Shown: positions 51,109 to 60,400 of the stretch, in pieces
How the letters are laid out: each line of letters opens with the position of its first letter
Numbering within the stretch: position 1 is the stretch's first letter
Origin: Holophagae bacterium
Lineage (GTDB): Bacteria; Acidobacteriota; Holophagae; Acanthopleuribacterales; Acanthopleuribacteraceae
Length of the DNA stretch: 64,000 bases
Direction of reading: 5' to 3'
Assembly (NCBI GenBank): GCA_030429565.1
Contig: JAUIFE010000023.1
Coordinates: 62,001 to 126,000 of the forward strand
Program-made: the position numbers and the translations under genes
The notes under the pieces: generated by a model
Seen by the model: the letters and a program-made list of their open reading frames with translations, nothing else
Database searches by the model: none
What the model was told of the DNA's origin: nothing

Positions 51109-51200
51109 GCCGCCGGTGCTCAGACCGGCGGCGATGTGGCAAATACGCCTTCCACGATGCAAACAAGAGGAGCTTAGGCGTGTCTGCCACGGCTTTTTTT
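51109..51200 (+). terminator. Paired hairpins ending in a T-run
   Basis: GCCGCCGGT-GCTCAG-ACCGGCGGC (51109-51132) is a perfect nine-base hairpin. A second stem pairs GTGGCA...ACGCCT with AGGCGT...TGCCAC and is followed by GGCTTTTTTT. The arrangement resembles a small structured RNA with its own terminator; no gene lies upstream on this strand. Confidence 0.5.
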
Positions 51201-51213
51201 GAGAACGAAAAGC

Positions 51214-51261
51214 CTCTACTTACATCAACGCAAACCGTTGCTGGTTTTTCCAAAAAAGTCG
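51214..51261 (+). repeat. 48-bp direct repeat, copy 1
   Basis: Begins CTCTACTTACATCAACG and ends CCAAAAAAGTCG; 45 of 48 bases match copy 2 at 51512-51559. Confidence 0.75.
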
Positions 51262-51511
51262 AAACTTTTTCCGTTCGTTTCTTGCAAGTACTTTAAAGCA
51301 GGACTTTTAGGGCGGAATATTTTTTCTGAGACAATTGGGTCGCCGCGTTCCAAACCTGATCACACGGCGGCCAGTGCCAGCGTCTCTTTGCGGGAATCCG
51401 CGCCGCTAATGTTCGGTCGCGGGCGCGGGAGAATAGAGCCCCTCATCGTCGCGGTATCTCAAAGGTTAGCGGGTTCGTTGTTGAACGAATGGGATCGTTG
51501 AAGATCAGGGG

Positions 51512-51559
51512 CTCTACTTATATCAACGCAAAGCGTTGCCGGTTTTTCCAAAAAAGTCG
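51512..51559 (+). repeat. 48-bp direct repeat, copy 2
   Basis: Contains a perfect palindrome CAACGC-AAA-GCGTTG. Starts 298 bases after copy 1. Lies about 150 bases before the secreted-peptide gene, so it may hold a regulatory site. Confidence 0.75.
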
Positions 51560-51705
51560 TTTTTTTCTGGCGGCGGCCGTCGCGCCGTCACCCCGTGCCC
51601 GTTGGCGAGCGTTGCCAGTGGCCTCGAAGTGGGTCCCAAGTCGGCTTGATTTTTCTCGGGTATCGGGTACACTCGCGGCGTTTTTATCCTTTTTCCAAAC
51701 AACAC

Positions 51706-51891
51706 ATGACTTCTTCACACAAGCTCGCGGGAGTGATGCTCGCTCTTTTTGTGGCCTTTGCTGTGGTAAGCGCTGTCGCTCCGGCTGCCTTTGCCATCAT
51801 TGAAACCAACGGCACTTCTGGTCATGGATCATCCGGTGGAACCGGTAGCGGAACGTCCACTAGTTCAGGAAGCGAAAACGGGGCAGGGTAA
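51706..51891 (+). CDS. Secreted Ser/Gly-rich peptide, 61 aa
   Basis: I choose the ATG at 51706 after the leader TTTTTATCCTTTTTCC (51681-51695). Residues 1-30 are a signal peptide (LAGVMLALFVAFAVVSAV, cleavage after AFA). The mature 31 residues are almost all Ser, Gly and Thr with Asn and His. The end faces the kinase gene with six bases between stops. The function is unknown. Confidence 0.65.
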   Translation: MTSSHKLAGVMLALFVAFAVVSAVAPAAFAIIETNGTSGHGSSGGTGSGTSTSSGSENGAG

Positions 51892-51897
51892 ACCACC

Positions 51898-54519
51898 TCA
51901 AAGCTTCTGACAGGCCTCGGCAAACTCAGTGAGCCTCTTTCGGTACTTTGGTTCGATGCGGGTTGTCGAGGCCGCGCTCAGCGTCAAGAGTTCGGTACTT
52001 TGACCAAGTTGGCAGCGCGTGTAGCCGAGGAAGCCGCCAAAAATTAGGCTGTATTCGTGGTCTGGTGGGTGGATAGCCATCACTCCAGCATACGCCGCTT
52101 CCAGCAATGGGAGGGCTTTTTTAAATTCGCCCATCTCCACGTAGCATTCGCCCAACGTGAACTGCGTAAAAAGAGTGCGGATGTGATCGACTCCAAAGAG
52201 GTCGCGGCGCGCTTTCCACACGTCTGTCAAGAGCGTTTGGGCCTCGTGGTACCGGCCCAAGGTGATGTAAAAGCTGCCAAGGTTGTGGCCATAACTCAAC
52301 GTCAGTGGGTGGTGTCTTCCCGAAACGCGGGCCTGCACCTCATAAGTGACCTGATAAATTTCCAGAGCTTGGGGAAATTCCCCAAGAGCTGCAAGGGCTG
52401 CGGCTAGATTGTTCTGGGTCTTTAAGGATTCCAAGGCTTCAGTGCCCAATGCTTCCTTGTGTAATTGAACAGTGTCCTCGCCAAAGCTTTTGGCTTCGTT
52501 GTAGTCACCGGCTCTATACATCGCTGATTGAATGCTGACGCGGGTAGCTAACGTTGAAGGATGGTGCTTTCCAAGAAGCTGCTCTTGCCTGGATAGAATC
52601 GACTTCAAAATCGTCAACGATTGCTGAAATTCTCCTAAATGGGTTTTTGTCCGAGTAATCCCCATTAGCGTTTCCAGCGTTCTGGGGTGATCCTTACCCA
52701 ACAGCTCGGTTTGTGCCGCCAACGCCTGCTCAAACTGCTCCAGAGCTTGTTGGTACCGACCTTGGTTCATCAAAGTTGTTGCCAGCCCACGCACGCATTG
52801 AGCAGTCAGGACCGGATCCTTCAATTGACCACGAAGATTCTGGTACAGCCCTTCGGCTTTTTCGAGTTGGGCTTGTTCGCCAAGAGCATGCGCCCGAAAC
52901 AACTGAGCTTTGAGCCAAGTGACCGACTGCGGCTCTGTCATCCGTATGACCTGATCACACCGCGCTTCGGCTTGCGGGTATTCGCGCTTTTCCAAATGGA
53001 TCAGCGCGTGCAGCAACATTGCTTCGTGAAGGTGGGCGGCCGTGGGGGCAATTCGTTCCAGTTCCTCGGCCTGGAACTGAGCACTCTCTACATCGCCGCG
53101 ACCGAGATAAGTGGTGGCCAAGGCCTGCCGGATATCGGCCAGCACGAGTGGATCATCGCCAAACCGTTCCTCCACCACCTCAGCGGCATAGTTCATCACA
53201 TCCGGCATGGTGACCTTGTTTCGGTCCTTGAAGGGGCTGGCAAGCACCAAGGAATCGGCAATAAAATCCCGTGTTTTGATGGCCCGCTCAGCGTAGAATT
53301 CGGCCTCTTTCCGCGCAGCAGCTTCGGCGACCATACGGTCCAATGCGAAAATCAGCGCCGCAAACACCAGCACAAATACTCCTGCTCCCGTAACAACCGG
53401 CCGCCAATGACGGCGCAGGAGCTTTTTGGCAAAATACCAGCGGGTAATCTTGGCGGCCTTCACTGGCTCAAAGGCCAGATAGGCCAGCACATCTGCTTCG
53501 AACTCAGCCACCGATTGGTAACGGTCTTCAGGGTTTTTGGCCATCGCCTTGAGCACAATCGCATCCAAATCGGCATCAACGGCGGGATTAAGCGACGACG
53601 GCAGCGGCGGGTCTTGTGTGCGTATCCGGTCGAGCAGATCAGACAAGACATGGCCCGACTTGCTGGGACGGAACGGAGCGCGGCCAGTCAGCATGGCAAA
53701 TAGCAGTGAACCCAAGGCGTACACGTCTGTGCGCACATCCAGAGGTTTCCCTGCTTCCGTCTGCTCCGGCGCCATCCACTGCGGCGTGCCCATAACGTTT
53801 TGGGTCATCGTCAACGGCGCGTGGTCGGCAGCAAGCGATTTATGAAGCCCAAGGTCGATCACCTTGGCCAGCGGCTGGCCCTGTTCATCCGGCATGACCA
53901 GCACGTTGGACGGTTTCAGGTCGCGATGCAGAACGAGTTGTGCATGCGCCGACGCAATACCGCGACAGACCTGCAGGAACACTCGGCACACATCCGGTAT
54001 CGGCAACTCATGTGCCGCACAGTACTCATCCACCGGCAGGCCGTCGACGTACTCCATGGCGAACCACGGCCGCTGATCGTCTGTGACACCGGATTCGTAA
54101 AGCGTGGCGATATTGGGGTGTTGTAAATTGGCCAACACGGAAATCTCCGCAGCAAACCGCCGTCCACGGCGCGGGTCTTTCCAGCCGGAACTGAGCACCT
54201 TGATGGCGGCACCTCGACCTTGGGTCTGGTGACTGCCCAAATACACCCGACCCATCCCGCCAGCGCCCAGCTGATCAAGGATCTGGTACGGGCCAATCCG
54301 ATCCGGTGGTGCTGGCTCCGCATTGGAAAGCACAGACAACAGGCCCGCGTCTTCACCAGCCGCTAAGCGGTCAACCTGCTCCAGCATTTTGGCGAGGTCG
54401 TCACGAAAAGCTTTCGGTACCGTTTCCAAAAACGCGGCACGGTCAGCGGCCGGAACAGCTTCAGCGGCATCGTAGTACTTCTTAATTGCGCGCCAGTACT
54501 CGGCGCGGTCGCCCTTCAT
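51898..54519 (-). CDS. Ser/Thr protein kinase with membrane span and TPR tail
   Basis: The 873-aa protein has an N-terminal helical segment (1-75) and a kinase domain (about 77-350): G-loop LGAGGMGRVYLG (84-95), Lys in AIKVLS (107), catalytic HRDLKPSNV (197-205), and DLG in place of DFG (about 221). One span lies at about 372-394 (GAGVFVLVFAALIFAL). A long tetratricopeptide region (about 440-860) has repeated ALE-x-Y and GDY/GEF patterns. Bacterial kinases of this PknB-like type signal at the membrane. It overlaps the sigma-factor gene by ATGA. Confidence 0.9.
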   Translation of the reverse strand: MKGDRAEYWRAIKKYYDAAEAVPAADRAAFLETVPKAFRDDLAKMLEQVDRLAAGEDAGLLSVLSNAEPAPPDRIGPYQILDQLGAGGMGRVYLGSHQTQGRGAAIKVLSSGWKDPRRGRRFAAEISVLANLQHPNIATLYESGVTDDQRPWFAMEYVDGLPVDEYCAAHELPIPDVCRVFLQVCRGIASAHAQLVLHRDLKPSNVLVMPDEQGQPLAKVIDLGLHKSLAADHAPLTMTQNVMGTPQWMAPEQTEAGKPLDVRTDVYALGSLLFAMLTGRAPFRPSKSGHVLSDLLDRIRTQDPPLPSSLNPAVDADLDAIVLKAMAKNPEDRYQSVAEFEADVLAYLAFEPVKAAKITRWYFAKKLLRRHWRPVVTGAGVFVLVFAALIFALDRMVAEAAARKEAEFYAERAIKTRDFIADSLVLASPFKDRNKVTMPDVMNYAAEVVEERFGDDPLVLADIRQALATTYLGRGDVESAQFQAEELERIAPTAAHLHEAMLLHALIHLEKREYPQAEARCDQVIRMTEPQSVTWLKAQLFRAHALGEQAQLEKAEGLYQNLRGQLKDPVLTAQCVRGLATTLMNQGRYQQALEQFEQALAAQTELLGKDHPRTLETLMGITRTKTHLGEFQQSLTILKSILSRQEQLLGKHHPSTLATRVSIQSAMYRAGDYNEAKSFGEDTVQLHKEALGTEALESLKTQNNLAAALAALGEFPQALEIYQVTYEVQARVSGRHHPLTLSYGHNLGSFYITLGRYHEAQTLLTDVWKARRDLFGVDHIRTLFTQFTLGECYVEMGEFKKALPLLEAAYAGVMAIHPPDHEYSLIFGGFLGYTRCQLGQSTELLTLSAASTTRIEPKYRKRLTEFAEACQKL

Positions 54520-55052
54520 GCCGTAACGATCCGGTCAGCCAGAAACGACTGGGCAAACACCCATTGCCGATGCACCTGCGTGGTACTGAGCTGGTACTTG
54601 GTAGCGATCTCACTGAACGTGTCGCCGACGATGCGATCCACGGCAATCTCAAAACACGAGCTGTCCATGTCCTTGAGGTCGCCCAATGCCGTCTGCAGGT
54701 GCATCACGGAAGGCGGTGTCGATTTACTCGCCAACAAATTCTCAAAAGTTGCCGTGGCTTCCTCGCCGCGCTTTTGCGCACCGCGCCGTCGCACTTCATC
54801 GACGAGAACCGTTCTCATGATTTGGCTCATGTACGAGAAGAACTGCTGCCGGTCAGTAAACTCCACGCCCTCAATATTCTGCAGCCTGAGGTAGGCGGCA
54901 TTAATGAGTTCGTGCGTCTCCGCGACGGCGCTCCCACGCCGCACCCGCCGCGCGCGGAACTCCAATTCCGTAAACACGCAGTCAATCACGGCATCTAGGC
55001 AACTCTTGTCGTTTTGCGTCTGCCAACGTTGCAGGAGATCGGTGATATCCAA
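54516..55052 (-). CDS. ECF-type RNA polymerase sigma factor (PF07638-like)
   Basis: The 178-aa protein has region 2 (about 40-105: HELINAAYLRLQNIEG, then RQQFFSYMSQIMRTVLVDEVRRRGAQKR) and region 4 (about 140-178: FEIAVDRIVGDTFSEIATKYQLS). The start is TTG with GGAGAGG about four bases upstream. In Acidobacteriota and Planctomycetes these sigma factors are commonly paired with the kinase encoded immediately downstream, which likely controls them. The genes overlap by ATGA. Confidence 0.9.
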   Translation of the reverse strand: MDITDLLQRWQTQNDKSCLDAVIDCVFTELEFRARRVRRGSAVAETHELINAAYLRLQNIEGVEFTDRQQFFSYMSQIMRTVLVDEVRRRGAQKRGEEATATFENLLASKSTPPSVMHLQTALGDLKDMDSSCFEIAVDRIVGDTFSEIATKYQLSTTQVHRQWVFAQSFLADRIVTA

Positions 55053-55209
55053 CAGCCCTCTCCGAATCGTGTCCCTATAGAGTATTGCGGAGTCTGACGC
55101 GATTTCGGCTCATTCGCAAGAAGAGCTTTTTTCTGGCAGCGCCATTTCAGACGGTTTTGGGCTGGTTTTCATGAGGTCCGATTTTGACGTATTTTTTAAG
55201 CTGAAGAAG

Positions 55210-55233
55210 GCCTGGAGCCCGAAAGCCCCAGGC
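55210..55233 (-). terminator. Terminator after the third HEAT gene
   Basis: GCCTGGGGC-TTTCGG-GCTCCAGGC hairpin followed by CTTCTTC on the coding strand. The same hairpin recurs at 55985-56008 and 56760-56783, where it is followed by TTTCTC and CTTTTTC. Confidence 0.6.
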
Positions 55234-55242
55234 GGTTACTGG

Positions 55243-55947
55243 TTACGGTTCTTGTGCATCGAGCTTATCTTGCAGCTCCAGCAGTTTTTTGGCTTCCTTG
55301 CGAACCCAGGGAAACTCGTGGTTCAGGTACGGCTCAACCAATTCACGCGGCACTCGTGCCTTGAGGTGACGAAGCGCATCAAGAACGTGGCCCACTTCTT
55401 CACCCTCTTGAAGGATTTCGATTAAGATACCGGCGGCCTCAGGGTGTTTGGTCTTGGCGAGAGCAGTCATGACCATTTGACGGGCAGACCCAGCCGAACG
55501 GTCTCGCACAATCGTAGCCAATTCAGGGAAATACTTTTTGTGCGCGACGGCAGCAAGCGCATTGCCAACAACCCAACGGTAGTCTTCTTCATTTTCACCA
55601 GTCGACTTCTCAAATTCCTTAATGAGAACTTCCGTAGCGCTTTTCGCCCACGAAACCGAGAGGGTACGGACAATGTCCTTGCGAAGAGGGTCGTATCGAA
55701 TTTTCGGTAACCACTTAATAAGAATGGGTATTGCATCAAGATACTTGGTTTTTCTATGTCGAAGATCTTGAACAGCAACGATGTTGAACCCACTCTCATT
55801 CAGTTCATCCAACAGCCCTCTGCCAGCGGCCAGGTATTTGGCCTTGCTCTGGTCAATATGTAGCTTGAGTTTGATGTCCTGAGGAGAAAGGTTTTCACCT
55901 CGATCTAAGCGATCCAGATGCTCTTGATAGTAGTTTCTTTTGGCCAT
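55243..55947 (-). CDS. HEAT-repeat protein, tandem copy 3 (candidate immunity protein)
   Basis: The 234-aa protein begins MAKRNYYQEHLDRLDRGE and forms alpha-helical HEAT-like repeats (about 70-230): AIPILIKWLPKI, VVGNALAAVAHKKYFPEL and AAGILIEILQEGEEVGHVLDAL. It ends with the 20-odd residues common to all three copies (VRKEAKKLLELQDKLDAQEP). The genes repeat exactly every 775 bases. It is the farthest from the RHS toxin and has its own terminator. Confidence 0.8.
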   Translation of the reverse strand: MAKRNYYQEHLDRLDRGENLSPQDIKLKLHIDQSKAKYLAAGRGLLDELNESGFNIVAVQDLRHRKTKYLDAIPILIKWLPKIRYDPLRKDIVRTLSVSWAKSATEVLIKEFEKSTGENEEDYRWVVGNALAAVAHKKYFPELATIVRDRSAGSARQMVMTALAKTKHPEAAGILIEILQEGEEVGHVLDALRHLKARVPRELVEPYLNHEFPWVRKEAKKLLELQDKLDAQEP

Positions 55948-56017
55948 CGGGAACCTGCAATATGGCGTTATGGATACAGAGAAAGCCTGGAGCCCGAAAG
56001 CCCCAGGCGGTTAGTGG

Positions 56018-56722
56018 TTACGGTTCTTGTGCATCGAGCTTATCTTGCAGCTCCAGCAGCTTTTTGGCTTCCTTGCGAACCCAAGGAAGTTCGTGAGTTA
56101 AGTGCGGTTCAACGAGGTCACGTGGAACTCTGGCCTTCAAACGCCGTAGCATATCTATGACGTGACCAATTTCCCCATCATCAGGCAGCAACTCTAGCAA
56201 CACCGAAGCTGAGTTAGGGTGCTTGATTCTGCCCAGCGCCCGAATGACCATTCTCCTGGTATACCCAGCCGAGCGATCACGAACAATAGCTGCAAGCTCT
56301 GGAAAATGCTTTTTTTGAGCAACCACTCGTAAAGCGTTCCCTACGTTAGCGCGGTAGTTCTGGTCCTTCTTTGAGGTTGACCTATTGAATTCATCTATAA
56401 GCAGGTCTGCTGCTGGTTTCCCCCAAGGAACTGTTAGCGTTCGCACAATATCGTTCTTTAGGGGCTCATACTTAATTTCCGGCAACCATTTCATCAAGAT
56501 AGGGATAGCGGATGGGTATTTCTGACCGCTTGTTCTCAAGTCCTGAATTATGGTGATATCGAAACCATTTTCTTTAAGTTCGCCAACAACACCTCGAGCG
56601 GCAGCATTATACTGTGTCATGCTTCGATCAACGTGCTCTTTGAATTTGATATCCTGAGGAGAGAGGTCCTCACCTTTCTCCAAGTAATCAAGGTGCTCTT
56701 TGAGATAGTTTCTTTTGGCCAT
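56018..56722 (-). CDS. HEAT-repeat protein, tandem copy 2 (candidate immunity protein)
   Basis: Also 234 aa. It differs from its neighbours mostly in the centre (IIQDLRTSGQKYPSAI, FNRSTSKKDQNYRANVGNAL), where an immunity protein would contact its toxin, while the C-terminal 30 residues are almost unchanged. The 70-base gap on each side holds a hairpin terminator followed by the next start. Confidence 0.8.
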   Translation of the reverse strand: MAKRNYLKEHLDYLEKGEDLSPQDIKFKEHVDRSMTQYNAAARGVVGELKENGFDITIIQDLRTSGQKYPSAIPILMKWLPEIKYEPLKNDIVRTLTVPWGKPAADLLIDEFNRSTSKKDQNYRANVGNALRVVAQKKHFPELAAIVRDRSAGYTRRMVIRALGRIKHPNSASVLLELLPDDGEIGHVIDMLRRLKARVPRDLVEPHLTHELPWVRKEAKKLLELQDKLDAQEP

Positions 56723-56792
56723 CGGGAACCTGCAATCTGGCGTTATGGATACAGAAAAAGCCTGGAGCCCGAAAGCCCCAGGCGGTTACTGA

Positions 56793-57497
56793 TTACGGTT
56801 CTTGTGCATCGAGCTTATCTTGCAGCTCCAGCAGCTTTTTGGCTTCCTTGCGAACCCAGGGCAGTTCGTGAGAAAGGTGGGGCTCTACTAAGTGACGCGG
56901 AACTCTGGCCTTGAGACGTCGAAGACCATACATCGTGTGCCCAACTTCATCGACTGCCTTTAGTAGCTCCAGCAAGACACCGGGAGCATCAGGATGTTTG
57001 GTTTTTGCTACGGCGCGGATCACCTTCCGCCTGGTCCAACCAGCAGACTTGTCGCGAACGATGGCGGCTAATTCAGGGAAATACTTTTTGTGAGCGACCG
57101 CTTCGAGAGCATTGCCAACAACCCAACGATAACTTTGTTCTTCTTCTCCATTTGCTCGATGAAACTCTTGGAGAAGTCCTTCCGTAGCAGCTTTGGCCCA
57201 CGGCACTGATACAGTTCTCACAATGTCTTCTTTTAAAGGCCAATACTTGATTTTCGGCAGCCACTTCATCAAGATTGGTATGGCTTCAGTATACTTTTTT
57301 CCACTTGCTCGAAGATCCTGTACAGCAGTGACAACAAAGCCATTTTCACTCAGCTCGTTTATTACTTCACGTGCGGCAGCGTAGTATAATGCCCGACTTC
57401 GATCAATGTGCTCCTTAAGTTTTACTTCTTGAGGAGTTAGGTTTTCTCCTTTTTCGAGGAACTCCAGGTGCTCTTGATAGTAGTTTCTTTTGGTCAT
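56793..57497 (-). CDS. HEAT-repeat protein, tandem copy 1, coupled to the RHS toxin
   Basis: 234 aa, MTKRNYYQEHLEFLEKGE. Its ATG overlaps the RHS stop codon as ATGA with AGAGGATC just upstream, so it is translated with the toxin. This is the standard toxin-then-immunity order of polymorphic toxin loci. It is the cognate immunity candidate; the other two copies would be extra immunity genes. Confidence 0.85.
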   Translation of the reverse strand: MTKRNYYQEHLEFLEKGENLTPQEVKLKEHIDRSRALYYAAAREVINELSENGFVVTAVQDLRASGKKYTEAIPILMKWLPKIKYWPLKEDIVRTVSVPWAKAATEGLLQEFHRANGEEEQSYRWVVGNALEAVAHKKYFPELAAIVRDKSAGWTRRKVIRAVAKTKHPDAPGVLLELLKAVDEVGHTMYGLRRLKARVPRHLVEPHLSHELPWVRKEAKKLLELQDKLDAQEP

Positions 57498-60400
57498 TTG
57501 ATCCTCTTGAGAATAATCTCGCCTGTATCGATGAGTTTTTGAAGTGGTTCGCTGAGTTTTGTGTCCATTTTTACATACAGCGTAAAAGTATACTGTCGTG
57601 TCTTATCTTTTGCGAATGAAAGATATTCTTTGATCTGTGTGGATAAGTGAACGTATTTTCCGCCTTTCGCTTCCCCAATCGTTTTGGCAACCTCATCAAG
57701 AAAATCCGGCACTCGAAACGATGTTTTACCATTAAGAATATCGATATGCTTGGTATTATTTGGCAACCCAATCGAATCCTGGAAGGCCATGCCTTTCTTA
57801 AAGTTCTGCTTGAGCCTCGTTGCTGCCGCCGAAGCCGCCATCAGCATTTCATCGCCGTGCTTGGCGAGGAGCGATGCAGCTTCACCAGCGCCGCCAGCCG
57901 CCTTGATGGCCGTACCGGCCCCGCCGGGCACACCAGGAATCAAGGTCGCGCCCAGGTCGAGGGCGATCCCGCCCGCGTCAATTGCCGCCGCACCCCAGTT
58001 CCCCTGGCTGATGTTGTCCACCGCCGAGACCACGCCGATCCCGATGTTGGCGATATCCCAGAAGGTCTCCAGGGCCTCGCCAGTGGGATCGTATCCGGCC
58101 AACGGATTATGGTGGGCGTAAGCGTAGAGATTATAGCTGGTCGGTACCGCCGCATCAAAGTCCCGACCAGGGTCTGGCTGCGTGAAACACCCCGCCTCAG
58201 GGCTATAAAAACGCGCACGCATGTAGATCATGCCGTCGGGATCCTCGTCATGACCGGTAAACCCATGCGGGCCTTTGTAGCGGTTCTGACTGATCATCTG
58301 GTGCCCGTAGGGCGCGTAGAACTGCTGCTCGGCGCTGCTGAGTTGCTGGGATTCCCAGGTGAGGACGGGGTTGCCCTGGCGATCAAGCATGCGGTACTGC
58401 TGGGCCGTGTCCACCGATTGGCCTTTGGCAAACTGGGTCGTCTCGATGAACACCGCCTGACTGTTATGGGTCACGTACTGGCGCCGTTCCATCAGCGTCC
58501 CGTTGTCGCCGCTACTAAATTCCTGATAATCCTCCTCCGTGACAATGACCGATCCGGCATCACGCAATGAGTAGGTGACGCGACCTTCCTCAGGACGGAT
58601 ACTGACCACACGATTGCCAAAAGCATCGTAGAAGTACTTGGCCGCCAGCGTTTCTTCCCCAAAACCACGCGCCACGACGGCACCGGTGGTGACCTGACTG
58701 GCACGGCCGTCACGACCGTAGTAGTGGTTGCGTTCGTTGGCGTACTGCAGGCGACCCAGCCGGTCATACACACTGCCATTACGCGGCCGGTAAGGATCGC
58801 TTGAGCTGTAACTGGCAGAAAAGGCCGGTAACGAGAAACTGTGCCCACCTGATTGCAGGGTCATGCCGGAACGACTGCGGAAGTTCCCTGCGTTGTCATA
58901 GCCGTAGACGGTGCGTTGACTGCCGACCCCGAATTCGTCCAACCGGCCGAGTTCATCGTAGCCAAATGACACATCCATGCCGCTAGGGAACAGCTCGTCT
59001 TGGCGGTGGTATCCCGTCAGGAAGCCAAACGCGTTGTATTGGTACTCAGACGCATTAATCAGCGTTCGACCCATCGCTGGACTCGTAATCTCGAACCCTG
59101 CCGGACGAGAGAAATCGTCAAAGGCCACGATACGTCGAGCTTGAGTGGATGAGGCCTTCTCCAACGAATCCAGATACTCAGTGAGCGCCTTAAACTCCGG
59201 CGTCTCTTGCAGCGGCATCGCCGTAGCTAACCGCGTGTATTGCGCCGCCCTGATTTCCTGCTGGATCCGCGCCAAATACTCCTGTGCCAACGCTTCCAGC
59301 TTCGGATTCTCTTGGATAATGCGTGACCAGCGCGGCAAACAGTCATTGCTCTGGCAACGTCCAGCATCCATATACACGAGGAAGGGTTCACTTTCCGGGT
59401 TCCAGTAGCGGGTACTGCTCACCACATTCAGAAAGTCAGGACCGCCGGAGCGCTCAGGCCCCCAGCCGTAGTAGACCTGAAACTCCCGATGGGTCTTGGC
59501 ATAGGTTTTCAGTTGCACAGCGCCGCCAGGATGCTGGATCTCACGGGAGCGGCCGAGGTAATCATAGGTGAGCTGCAAGTTATAGGTGCGGTACCCCGAA
59601 GGCGGTGCTTGCAAGCGACCACTTTGACTGAGGCTACCAGGGTTGATCCGTGGCAAGCTGAAATTGATCACCTGGGGTTGGTGTTGGGCGTTAAAACTGC
59701 TGTACCGGTAGGTCACGGGCGCGGCGGCGGTGTCCTGGTTATAGGCCGTGGCTTCCGTGAGGCGGTTATAGCGATCAAAGGCGAAGCGTTTTACCGGCCG
59801 CAAGGTGGTTAAGGACGCGTCGAGACTGGAGCGGCCCTCTTGCAGCACCAACCGCCCAAGCCCATCGAAATGGTTGACGTACTCATAGGCCGGATTGGGC
59901 ATGGTTCCGGCGTATTCGCCGATCTGTAACCCGCGCCCATCGTAGGTGTAGGTGACGTCCTCATCCATTTCCGGGTGCGATTCCCACATGAGCTGCCCGA
60001 GCCAGCTCATGACCTGCTGCCGCTGATAGGAGGCCTGGTTATAGGGCCGGATGGTGACCAATGTGCCCAGCGCATGCGGCGTATGCGTAATGACCGTTTC
60101 GTGACCGTTGGTCGCAGCCCGCACCACGCGGCCGAGCATATCGTGTTCGAGACGTTTTACCTTGGTTTCTCCGGCGACAGGAGTGCGTGAGGTTTCTACG
60201 GTGACAACGTGGCCATCGGTATTCCGCGTGTAGTCATAAGTGGTTTCCACCGCGAAACTGGGGGCGTTGTACTGACTCGAAGCGAGTGTTTTCTTGGTCG
60301 TGCGTCCGAGTACATCGTATTCGTACCGAAACACGCGAGCGAGCGAGTCCCATTGGTGTTCCAGGCGGCCCAAATCGTCGTAATAGTTGATCACCTCGTA

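Larger units (their letters stand above)
50902..51705. other. Long gene-free stretch rich in structure
   Basis: No gene was seen over about 800 bases. It holds the hairpins at 51109-51200, the two 48-bp direct repeats at 51214 and 51512, and the leader of the peptide gene at 51706. A noncoding RNA or element end is possible. Confidence 0.5.

Noticed and set aside
52687-53703. 338-aa forward frame inside the kinase gene
   Set aside because: Antisense of the TPR and kinase regions; the leftward product has all kinase motifs.
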